DNA of 64,000 bases from positions 99,411 to 163,410 of the forward strand of contig JASPKZ010009890.1 of assembly GCA_030220185.1 (NCBI GenBank), in the 5' to 3' direction. This DNA is from Diploptera punctata (taxonomy: Eukaryota; Arthropoda; Insecta; Blattodea; Blaberidae). Below, one piece after another: positions 15,301 through 27,900 of the stretch (its first letter is position 1; every line of letters begins with the position of its first letter). The translations under genes were made by a program, and so were the position numbers. The notes under the pieces are model-generated. The model saw only the letters and a program-made list of their open reading frames with translations. It was not told where the DNA came from and made no database searches.

Positions 15301-18300
15301 CAGCTAAGCACTACTTTTTTAAAAAATGGTATTTTGATGCCATCTGTTGCACTGACTCATGAAGTAAGTGTACGCACACATTTAGCACCAAATCTTTAAG
15401 TATAGCCTTATTACTAAAGAAAAAATAAATACCATCAGTCCTAACAGAGATTCTGTGTTTTGCAACAAACGGCTATGAAACCAGATTTCATAAATGTTAA
15501 TCCAAATTTTGCATCATGCAACTAAGCACCAAATGTTCCCATAACTGTCAAATGAGGAAAATAACCTGCAATAACCAATATTGTAAGTTTGGTGCTACAA
15601 TAGATAGAGAAGATTGACTTTAACTTTAAACATATTTTTCTTGAAACTTACATAATGGCACATAGCTGGTTGATGCATAATGCCATCCATTTTATTCTGT
15701 TGTTTGAGGAATGAAAGATATGCAGGAAGCTTCTTGTACTAAAACCAGAGGAAAATGCCCAGTTGGTGGGAGAATAACATTAACCATGATTTGAGGGAAG
15801 TAGATTGTACAGGGAATGATTGGAAAACATTACGAGGGTCACTAGATAAATTTTGAGACACAGCAATATGGCGGCAGCAATGCAATAAACTAACATACCA
15901 TTTGAAAGCCCAACTCTCGAACGTCAAAACCATAGCAGGTAGAAACAATTCCTTTCAGTTGTCTCTGAGCAGCACCTTTGTGAAGTAGTCTGTGCGTGGT
16001 GAAATCAAACGTGTCCTATGAAGCTTGAGAGGGACTATTTTCTTGCTATGAATTTATATGATTATAAGTGCGGTTTAAATGAATCGCAAACACTTGAGCA
16101 ACTCACACAAACATTTGGGGACCTTGCTCCTTCACGTGCAACAGTTTTCCGCTGATTTCCTGAATTTAATAGGGAAAGAACATCCCTTAAAGATGAAGGG
16201 AGAAGTGGGAGGCCAACAACAGTGGTGACAGAGGAAAATGTCTCTGCAGTGGAGACTCTGATTAAGGAAGATCCACGACTGACCTATAAGGACATTGCGG
16301 GGGGCCTAGGGATTAGTTCGCCAAGTGTTTCCACCATCCTACACCAATACTTAAGAGTGAAGAAAATTTCTTCTCGATGGGTGTCACACCACTAGTCAGA
16401 AGGGCATAAATACACTAGGGTGGAATATGTAGAGAAATGCTGGCGAGATTCAACAACGGGGACTCCTGCCGGGTGTCAGACATAGTGATAGGTGATGAAA
16501 ATTGGATCTACCAGTATGACCATGAAACAAACCACCAATCATAGGCTTGGGTCTTCCCAGATGAGCAGCCTCTGACCAAAGTCAAAAGGCCTAGGAGTGT
16601 GGGGAAGAAAATGGTGGCCTCTCAACAAGTGGTCATCTGACTACAGTTGTGCTAGAGGATCAGAGGACAGTTACTGCTAAATGGTATATAGAAGTCTGTC
16701 TCCCCAAAGTCTTCTCAAAGATCCAGGAGAAGCGGCCAAATAACTGGACTGCGGCGGGGAATTCTGCTCCACCTCTTTGCACACAGCCAATGCAACAATT
16801 AGGTTTCTGGAAAAGATATCTGTGAAATTAATGTCTTATTGAGCCTACAGTCTGGACCTAGTCCAGAAGATGCTGTTGGAGGAGCGTAGTGCAATGTCCG
16901 AGATCGAGTGGCGTGGCTGCTTCCAGAAGTGGTTCCAGCTTCAACGGTGTATAAAGTGTGCTGGAGAGTTGTTTGAAAAGATATGATAGGTATGGAAACT
17001 CTATCATGGCTCACTGTTGCACATCTCAAAACTTATCTAGTGACCTACGTAGCTCAGGATAGGGATCTATGGAGAGCTTAAATTTGTGCGGCCATGAACC
17101 TACAGTGCCAGTGAGTTAGTTTGTTAGTTTAGGAATTTAATCACCCAATATGAAAAGATTCCAACTCCTAGAAAACTAAATTTTACAGAAGATTTTTGGA
17201 AATATTTTACAACATGCGACATGAAAAATTGTTCTAAGAGCCAATCATACATAATCTTTAGGTTGTCGGCCCTGAATATTAATTCCTGCTCCCTTTTTTT
17301 TTTTTGGGCCCAAAGAACTTGCATATTAAATCTGACTCCTGGGGAGAGAGATTTAGGGTCGTATGCAAATACATTAGTCTCTACTCAAATTACTTCCAAT
17401 CACTGGTGAGCTGAGATCGAATTAATGGCCGCCTTAACCGGTCATGCATGAATGTTGACGTTTTCGTAATATTGGCAACGAATTACCCAGAATTCTCAGC
17501 GATAAAACCACTTCCGTTATTTTCGTCTGCTATAGAGGAATGCATTTATGCTTGCATCCCGCAAATAATACCGTATACAAACACGTCTGCGACGCGCAAT
17601 ATTACGCCAATTCTCCTGTTCTTCCAGTTGAATTCTTTGGTAGACTGTATCAAATTCCTCTTCTCCGCATATACCGAAAACATGATCGAAGTCTTCAAGG
17701 TCCGACATCTTGGATAAGTTTCAAACTACATCGGTTCCCTTCGGGATTTTCACATAAGTTTATATCTTGACCTACGATCTTAAGGTACCTTGTCAGGTAG
17801 CTTACAATTATTACCGCATGAATAGATTTCTGAGTAAGAAAAATGTGTTTGAATAAAACTTTATCAGCAGAGAACGCCTTTTACTGTCTAATGCATTCAA
17901 ACATTCGACCCTTAATGTGCAAGTTGTATGGATCAAAAAAAGAGGGAGAGGAGTCAACATCAAGTCCAACAACCTAAAGATCATCATTCTGTACAAGCTG
18001 AAGATAGAGCAAAGATGCTGCTTTGAAACATGTCTTACAGGAAACAACCAATATTAGGTAGGATGAAGAAAGACTCAACATATTTATATCACAATGTGCC
18101 ATTTTCATAAGAAGATCCTTAGGTATTGAAACATAAAATGAGATGATAACTGTCATTTTTAAACTACAACTACTGTAAGTTACGAAAAGTAGCAATCCAC
18201 ATTAACCCATTGGAGACTTTTAACGAGTCTCCCTCGTGAGCAGGTAGAAAGGCCAAACAGCCCAACAACGACCTACACTCGTTGTGTTAAATCCCACCAC

Positions 18301-21300
18301 TATAAGAAGATGACACTCTCTTTAGTGATTAAAGTTTTCTGTTCGCCGTCTGTAAAATTTTTTGCAGGTTTATATAAAGCATATATGTAGGACTAGTATA
18401 TTGTAGAGTATATTATAGAAATATTTTATAGAATAATTTACTTTTTAGATACTTATTACGGTAATATATATATATATGTAGTTTCAATGTTTTTTTTCGA
18501 ATATCATGGCTGGTAATATAACTTTTTTAGAAACACCCCTGATGAAGTGAAGGCCTATTTTACACTATAAGTCAAGATATAAAACCTTACATAAAACGGT
18601 TCTGGAACAATAGACCAATTTTATAAATGCCCATTTACAGCAAAACTGTGCCTTTCAAAAGTTTATTCCTAATTTCGATGTTTCTTCACTTCAAAGACAA
18701 TGAATCCGTAATTAGAGATGACAGAATTTACAAAATTAGACCTGCTGTAGGGTATTTGAATACAACATTTCTGTCCTTGTATGTTCAAAGTGAAGACATT
18801 TCACTTGAAAAATATCTTACGAAATTACGAAGATATTGGCTTACGACCAGTTCAAAATCTCTAATCGGAATAAAACGGCACGATTTGGAATAAAATATTA
18901 GAAATTGTGCGAGACCTCTTCGGGATATGATCCAAATAAACACTGAACGAGATGCACCAGAAAATTCAGATTTTACTGTAAATTAGAGTGTAGTCCTAGA
19001 ATTAGCAAATCCGTTCGTAGACAAAGGTTACACATTACAATTAGACAACTTGTGTTCTCCTAATTTATTTTTAGAGCTCAATAGACGAGAGACATATTAG
19101 GGACAGTAAAATCTAACAGAAGAAACATACCTATGGATTTAGTGAACATCAAATTAAAAAAAAAAGGACAGGTAACATTATCTAGTCGTAGACTTCCGGC
19201 ATTGAAGTGGAAAGATAGGAAATACGTTTATTATAATCACCCAAACACAAAAATGCCGGCATCACTGTCACCAGTAAGAAGCAATGGAAGAATAAAGGCA
19301 GATAACAAGAAGAAAAATTCACAAAGGCTAAATGTATTCTAGAATACAATACAGAAAAATTGCTTTTTTACATTATTGATAATTTGAGAAGAACGTTTTA
19401 TGATTTGATAATGTATAGGTCTATGCTTTTATATATTTAATTTCATTTATTTTTATAATATACTGTATTGTATATTTGTGTTAGAACATATGATTCATGT
19501 TTACTTCAAATTTAATGACCAAGAAATGTTAGTAAAGGACGGTTTTTGAAAGGTTTGTCAACTTTCACAGCCTTCAAACTAACAATAAATAACGGTTAAA
19601 TTACACAAAAGAGGGTTGTAAGCAGGCCACATTCCTCTGCAATTCTTGAAAGTACAAAATACTACAAGAAAAAACAGGGGTAAACAAACTATCTGAAATT
19701 CATAAGTTCTGGGATGCAGAACGCATGGTCTGGGTATTCTGATTTAAAACCCAGTGCAGCGCTGGGGTGATTTAAATGGGTTTCCAGTGAACGTACCAGG
19801 CGCTTTAAACGTGTCTTCAATGGGTTAAGTGATAAAAATTATGATAATTTGCAGAGATACACATGTCCAATTCCCAAATGAATAATAAGAATGATTCTCC
19901 CAGTGTTACCAGATGAATGAAATTACAAGCATGTATAAAAGGATGTCTGCATATTCATTGGAGTTGTTGGATTATCTCAATAGACAATATCCCAAAGAAA
20001 ATATCCATTATAGTAAGATCAGGAGACTGTAAGCTAATGTACTGCCCCTCCATTACTAACCTATTTACTGGGATATTTTTATTTTATTGAATCTCCAATA
20101 ATGCGAACCCTATTTCACCATCCGGTATGTTAGGGTTTTAGTTACAATACAATTAATTATTTACATTAATTTAGAGTATCCTTAATTTCTAGCATTACAT
20201 ATAAATAATAATGTAATGTAAAATGAACAAATCTAACTGACACTAACTATCAAACCCTTAGGTTCATGGCCGTGCGGACATAAGCTCCCCATACATCCAT
20301 ATCCTGAGCCAGTGTTTTCCAATCATCCCCTGTATAATCCACTTCCCTCAAATCATAGTTAATGTTATTCTCCCACCTCATTCTTGGTCTACCAACTGGG
20401 TGTTTCTCTTCTGGTTTTCCTACAAGAAGCTTCCATGCACCTCTTTCATTCCCCATTTGTTAAATTAAATAACAATTCAAAACTAATGCGGGAGACCGTA
20501 ACGGGCCACTGGGCCTAATACTTGAAAGGACGATGATGATGATGATGATCAAAACTAATTCAAAGTCTCTTAAAAAATTTGATAGGTAAAGTCACACAGC
20601 TTCCTATAGCAACACTGCTTATATAAAATATTTGACAAAGGCAGTTGAAATCTATTTTGACAATAATCCAATTTTTTAATAATCTTTTGGAATTAAATGC
20701 AAGACACTCAAATAACAGATGTGATACAGTCTGGCTGGAGTTCTTGCAAATACAAGTATCTGCACCTATTTTAAATTGTTTCAAATAATGTCCAAATGTA
20801 CCATGTCCAGTCATAAATTGTGTTAATACAAAGTTTGGTTCTATGTATTTGCACTTTATTCGGTCAAAAACAGTTGGCAAAAATAATGTTCTTGTCATAG
20901 TACCATTAATACTGTTTAACCACTCAGCATTCCAATTTTGTTTAAGATCTTTTCTTTAATATATGATAGAGGACAGAAGGAGCAAAATTAATCCATCTTT
21001 GAGTTTAGCAGCCGATTTGGCAAGAAAATCTGCACGTTCATTTCCTGTAGTTCCAGCATCTCCTTTAATCCAGCCTAGGCAAACATGTCCAAGATGTTGG
21101 TTTAATTTTGTTCTTATGGGGGTTGCAATCGGATGACGGTTGAATCTGTCATTGACAGCGGAAAGTGCTGCCTGGGAGTCACTATAGATACAAGAAGACT
21201 TGTTGGTGGTTATAACCCATTCCACAGCTTGCAGTAGAGCTAAAAGCTCTGCTTGAAAAATCATACATCTGGAAGTAAGCTTGTATCCTTGATGAAAGAT

Positions 21301-24300
21301 CTCAACTTCATTAGCATATACCGCAAAAGCACATCCAGCTAGGTGGTTAAGGTCCTCCATTCCAGAGATACAAGAGCCATTGGTGTAAATGGAATAATCA
21401 TGATGACTGTTGCTGCAATCATTTAGCATAAGTGGCCTCCGATAAGTGCTAGGTTGACCAGATGACAAGAAATGTGTCTGTCTTTCGATTTCAAAGTTGG
21501 GGATTTGGTTTAGATGTTCATGGCCTTTCTTAATATTAGTTAGTCTGGCTCTTTATATGCAAGACAAATATAAGGGTTCAATACCAGTCACCATGTAACC
21601 AGCATCATTAGATACTGTACGATATGCTCTAGCTATGCGTAGTATAAAGCCCCTTTGAATTTGAGCAAATTTCTTTTGAGCCCATTTTTTATTTACACAA
21701 TCCTGAAAAGCAGAAGCACAATATAATATCATTGGCTCAAATGCTCCATGGTAAATAATCTTCAATATTGAGCTATTAAGACCCCAAGAAGGTCTTGTTG
21801 TGATAGAAAGGTCCGAAGCTTCTAGGTGTATTGATTTCAATTTACTGGGATATTGTTGATCTAGAATAACAACATACATGCAAAGTATTATATGCTGGGC
21901 ATCCATAGTTCTCACACCACAAGATCTGTATAACCTCCAGAGGTCTAAGAAGAACTCTTCACTATGAAGTTGCCTTATTCTTAGCATCTGGGTTATCATT
22001 TAGAAAATATGGCACAATAATCATATTTGCTTTCAAGTCTTATACGAGAATTTCCCGGAGTCCTATGAAACACTGGAGGGAAAATTTTCTATAGGATCGT
22101 AACGGGCCTTGGCCTAATACTTGGAAGGAAGAAGAAGAAGAAGAAGATATCATTAATTGAGGAATGAAAGCACTCCTCAGATAGAAAAAACAAAAGGAAA
22201 AAAAAACTTATTAAAAGAAAAAAAATTCACATATCACCCAGGGGCACACAGTAAATTCCAAAAGATTTTTGAAAAATTTAATATCAGATTAGCACCAAAA
22301 AAATTATTATAGCCTAAATAAACTAATAAGAACCAACAAAAATGAAAAGATTGGTGATAGTAAAAATTAGGAATACACCAAATAAAATGTGTTAAGATAT
22401 ACATAGGGAAAACAAGAGAAAATTTAACCATTAGAACCAAAGAACACATAAGCAATGTTTAAAAAAAAAGTAGAGAAATCTGCAGTAGCTGCTCATGTTT
22501 GGTCACAAAAACATAAAATAGATATAAACACAAAATTATTAAAACAGTTAGAAAGCACAAACAAACTCATCATATGGGAAAAAATGTACATAGAGAAGTT
22601 CAAGGAAAGAATTATGAATTTTGAAATTCCCGGGTAAAGGAACTTAATAAGCAAGTTCTTTGGACCACAAAAAGAGGGAGCAGGAGTAGAGATCCAGGGC
22701 TGACAACTTAAAGAAGATCAGTTTGTACCAGCTGAGGATGAAGCTAAGAAGCTTTGAAACATGTCTTACAAGAAACAACTATGTTTTCTATGGCACAGCT
22801 TTGAAATTGGAACCGGTTCCGAAAGGCCTAGGTGAATATTTCATACACATATAATTTGTTGAAGACAACTGCCACCACAGATACAAATATTATTGTTTTA
22901 AATATTTAACTATAACTTCAATGGTGCAAAATGTTTCTTAAAAGTATAAACTATACTAAGTTGCAATCTTGACTTTTAGCACATAAAATGAGTTCACTAA
23001 CAATTATAAATTCATGTTCATAGGCCATACGATTAATTTATTTAATAACATTCTTTAACGGCTAATGTCATTAGCATTAGCATTACAATTCAAATTTGAG
23101 CATGAAAGGGCCAACAAATTTTGCTTAGAGGCCTCTTTTTTTTTTCAAAACTATGGTTGTTTTATGTGCCTTAAATCTAAGTCATGTGACCTATCATTTT
23201 AGTTTATTTCCAAAGGAACCCACACACTCGGCATTTTTATGCTTTGAATAATGCATAGACCTGACCAAGTTTGAATCCATAAATCTTGAAACCAGACGTG
23301 AGCTTGCAATCACTGTCCACCAGGACAAATTTGTTTATATAATATCTGAATACTAATACCAAATTCAGTGCTTCATATTGCTATAAGTATTTGTAAATGT
23401 ATTTATTTTACATTTTATTAATTTTTTTACTATGTATTTCATTAAAATTCATTATATTTAGGCTTGGGCAACAGTTGGAATTGAATGGAAGTGGATTAGA
23501 AAATTAAGGCTCCTCAGATGGCATTTGGCAGCAAGTACTTCCTTCATCGCAAATGGTCTGTTGCCATTCTATCACTTTATGTCTGTGATTTTCACTTCAA
23601 TGCATGTCCTAATGTATAATATGTTTTTTTTTCACAAAGGTGCTAACACATCCTGTGCATTGGCTGATGAATATACATTACGAGTTCGTAATATTGAAGC
23701 AAGTGGGAAATGCTCTGTTGCAAAATTGACTGGTTACTACATTGTATTAATTCAAAGAAAATGCTGCCATGGAGTCCAGCTGACCTTTTCTATGCAACAG
23801 AGGAAATAGAACAGAAGTTATCTGTGGAATATGATGAATTTGGTGACAGTTACACTCACCCAGCAACTGAAGAATCATTAAGATATGCTCTTGAACAAGT
23901 ACAGAAAAAGGTCTGTAGTCATTATTAGGTATTTGTTAGGAAGTAACACAGTGAGATTTTTTTTTAATTATCAGTAAATGAATCAGATTTTGCACTTCAT
24001 AGTCAACTGGCATCTGACAATTCTGAATTTGAAAATTGTAGGCATGTTGCCATAGCAATATATTCAATATAAGATCAATTAAAATGTTTAATAATTCTCT
24101 CCACGTTCAAAGTATATCATGATTTCGGGGTCATGGCAACCCCATCCTTAGTACAGTTTTGCTGACTGATGTTATGTCGATTGGAAGAAGAGGTATGAAA
24201 CATTTTATTTTCTTAAATTAAACCTCATAGTGATTTATTCCTATAAAAGTCCAAATTTTTTCAATCTTGACAGAAACTAATCACTGTGTGACCACCACTT

Positions 24301-24875
24301 ACCCACTAATTCAAACATTCCTGAAAAAATGTTGGATATGTTGTACCTTTTGTCAGCTGGCTGGCAAGCCAAAGATCTTTCCATGGAGTTTGGAGTGTCC
24401 AACTGAAATTGAGTGACTGAGAAGTAAAGAGGTTACATAAGAAATAAAAAATTTCAATGATGGATCTTCTCGGTGATAAACATTATTCAGTTAAAAAACA
24501 TTCTCCAACCACCAAAACATGAAGAACAATGTCAATAGATGAATTAGCGAGAACAACCCCCGTTAAAAACATATTTCTGATAACGGTCACATCATCGATA
24601 TAAGTTATCTTAACTGGTAAGATCGGTTAATATATTTTAAATTTCTATTTGCTTGAAAGTGTAGAAATAGGTAAAAACAAAGACAATATTATGAACAAGG
24701 GCCCCATTCCTGTCAGCACTCTTTTTTCATTAATTAATATAAGTAAAAATTGTATTGATTGATGTTTTATCTTTTATTAATTACATTATGTGACATAATT
24801 CATAAGGCACACACACATATATATGTGTATATATATATATATGTGTGTGTGTGTGCCTTATGAATCATGTCACAT

Positions 24876-24936
<61 letters not shown>

Positions 24937-27900
24937 TTTTGTATTTATTACTTAGTCTTCCACTGGGCTCAGTCTTGATAATGGCTATATAGTAGCCGAA
25001 ATATGTTGACTTGTTGTTCTCAATGGTTTTGGTGATGATTGGAGAATGTTTTTTTAACTGAATAACATAAGAAATAGTTCAGATGAAATTGTATTCAAAT
25101 TTTCTTATGCTATTTTCTTCTCTTCACTTGTCATGTTTAGGCACTAAATGGTTTATCATTGTATATATTATATATTACAATAACACAGACAGATTATCTA
25201 ACTGCACACACTATTTTACATGTCTATAATGAGAAGCTATTGAGATATTCGAACGTGAATATAGTTTCAATAGAAAGGAAGAGTCATTAAAAGTTAACGA
25301 AGTATGGATACCAGCTCTAAAAAAATTGGATGCAAACCCCTACAATAGCAGCGTATCTGACTTGTGTGTAATTGGTATCAGCGTGGGATATCCTACAGTT
25401 CATTGTAGTTTTGTGTTTTATTTGAAGTTTGTCAATTTTGTTTGGTGTTGGAAAAGGTCTCCCAATCTAACTTGCTTATTATTTATTTTTGAGATCTATG
25501 GGGAATTTGCTATTGAATCAGGATGTGGGGGGTTCTGTGTTGTGAGTCCTGTGCATCGTGTAGTGAGCCAAAGGCTCTTATTATCGGGTTTGCATGTGTC
25601 ATCATTTGCCTGTGTTAATTTGTGTTTTGAGTTTCTTCACTGTTATGATGATGGTTTCTCTAATATATTTGAGATAGAGTTAATTGTGGAGGTGAGCTAT
25701 TCTAGGGTATCTGTTTTACAAAAACAGTCTCCTGGACCATCAGACAAGAACCTCATTGGTGCTGTGGATGTCCCTATCGCTGACCAATAGGAAGGCAGAT
25801 ACAACTTGTGACAGAACAGACCAGGCAGGAAACAATACGCGGTTAACAGCATAAATAAGGCAGGCAGTTGACTAAATTGCCAGTCTCAAGCCAACCCTTG
25901 AGGATGCTGGAATAGTCTCTAGCAAAATGTCGGGGAACTTCAACCTCAAAACAATGACCAATATCTTCTACAAGGTCATAATATGAATTAAATTATTTTC
26001 AGTCTTATTTATATATATATTCTATGATAGTAATAGCTTTAGCTTCTCAATATTAATTTAATAAATAATGCTATAGCTGTGTGGAGTCCCTTCATGTCTT
26101 CTTCAGGTAGAAGCCATTCATTGTGTATTTGTGAATGATGATTCATTGCAATTGAATGTGGGGCCAGTAGAGTAAGGTAAAGGAAGGATTCTTGCTTGGA
26201 TGGGAATGAAGCCTGGATTAGCTCAGTGGCAGAGCATTAGCACGGAAAGCTAAAGGTTCGGGGTTCGATTCCCGGTTCAGGCAAAAATTTTTCTCTTTAC
26301 CATTGATTTACAATAATTTAATTGTGTTCATTAATTTACTTATTTCTATGATAGTAATAGCTTTAGCTTCTCAATATTAATTTAATAAATAATGCTATAG
26401 CTGTGTGGAGTCCCTTCATGTCTTCTTCAGGTAGAAGCCATTCATTGTGTATTTGTGAATGATGATTCATTGCAATTGAATGTGGGGCCAGTAGAGTAAG
26501 GTAAAGGAAGGATTCTTGCTTGGATGGGAATGAAGCCTGGATTAGCTCAGTGGCAGAGCATTAGCACGGAAAGCTAAAGGTTCGGGGTTCGATTCCCGGT
26601 TCAGGCAAAAATTTTTCTCTTTACCATTGATTTACAATAATTTAATTGTGTTCATTAATTTACTTATTTCTATGATAGTAATAGCTTTAGCTTCTCAATA
26701 TTAATTTAATAAATAATGCTATAGCTGTGTGGAGTCCCTTCATGTCTTCTTCAGGTAGAAGCCATTCATTGTGTATTTGTGAATGATGATTCATTGCAAT
26801 TGAATGTGGGGCCAGTAGAGTAAGGTAAAGGAAGGATTCTTGCTTGGATGGGAATGAAGCCTGGATTAGCTCAGTGGCAGAGCATTAGCACGGAAAGCTA
26901 AAGGTTCGGGGTTCGATTCCCGGTTCAGGCAAAAATTTTTCTCTTTACCATTGATTTACAATAATTTAATTGTGTTCATTAATTTACTTATTTCTATGAT
27001 AGTAATAGCTTTAGCTTCTCAATATTAATTTAATAAATAATGCTATAGCTGTGTGGAGTCCCTTCATGTCTTCTTCAGGTAGAAGCCATTCATTGTGTAT
27101 TTGTGAATGATGATTCATTGCAATTGAATGTGGGGCCAGTAGAGTAAGGTAAAGGAAGGATTCTTGCTTGGATGGGAATGAAGCCTGGATTAGCTCAGTG
27201 GCAGAGCATTAGCACGGAAAGCTAAAGGTTCGGGGTTCGATTCCCGGTTCAGGCAGGCAAAAATTTTTCTCTTTACCATTGATTTACAATAATTTAATTG
27301 TGTTCATTAATTTACTTATTTCTATGATAGTAATAGCTTTAGCTTCTCAATATTAATTTAATAAATAATGCTATAGCTGTGTGGAGTCCCTTCATGTCTT
27401 CTTCAGGTAGAAGCCATTCATTGTGTATTTGTGAATGATGATTCATTGCAATTGAATGTGGGGCCAGTAGAGTAAGGTAAAGGAAGGATTCTTGCTTGGA
27501 TGGGAATGAAGCCTGGATTAGCTCAGTGGCAGAGCATTAGCACGGAAAGCTAAAGGTTCGGGGTTCGATTCCCGGTTCAGGCAAAAATTTTTCTCTTTAC
27601 CATTGATTTACAATAATTTAATTGTGTTCATTAATTTACTTATTTCTATGATAGTAATAGCTTTAGCTTCTCAATATTAATTTAATAAATAATGCTATAG
27701 CTGTGTGGAGTCCCTTCATGTCTTCTTCAGGTAGAAGCCATTCATTGTGTATTTGTGAATGATGATTCATTGCAATTGAATGTGGGGCCAGTAGAGTAAG
27801 GTAAAGGAAGGATTTCTGCTTGGATGGGAATGAAGCCTGGATTAGCTCAGTGGCAGAGCATTAGCACGGAAAGCTAAAGGTTCGGGGTTCGATTCCCGGT

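Noticed and set aside
25326..25790. Novel 154-aa gene
   Set aside because: No similarity, no splice or promoter context; position next to a PLE-type ribozyme makes a transposon remnant more likely. Kept only as a tentative mobile element.
26100..26125. Hammerhead in the 324-bp unit (minus CTGAAGAAGACATGAAGG)
   Set aside because: CTGAAGA is present but no GAAA follows a stem II, so the core is incomplete.
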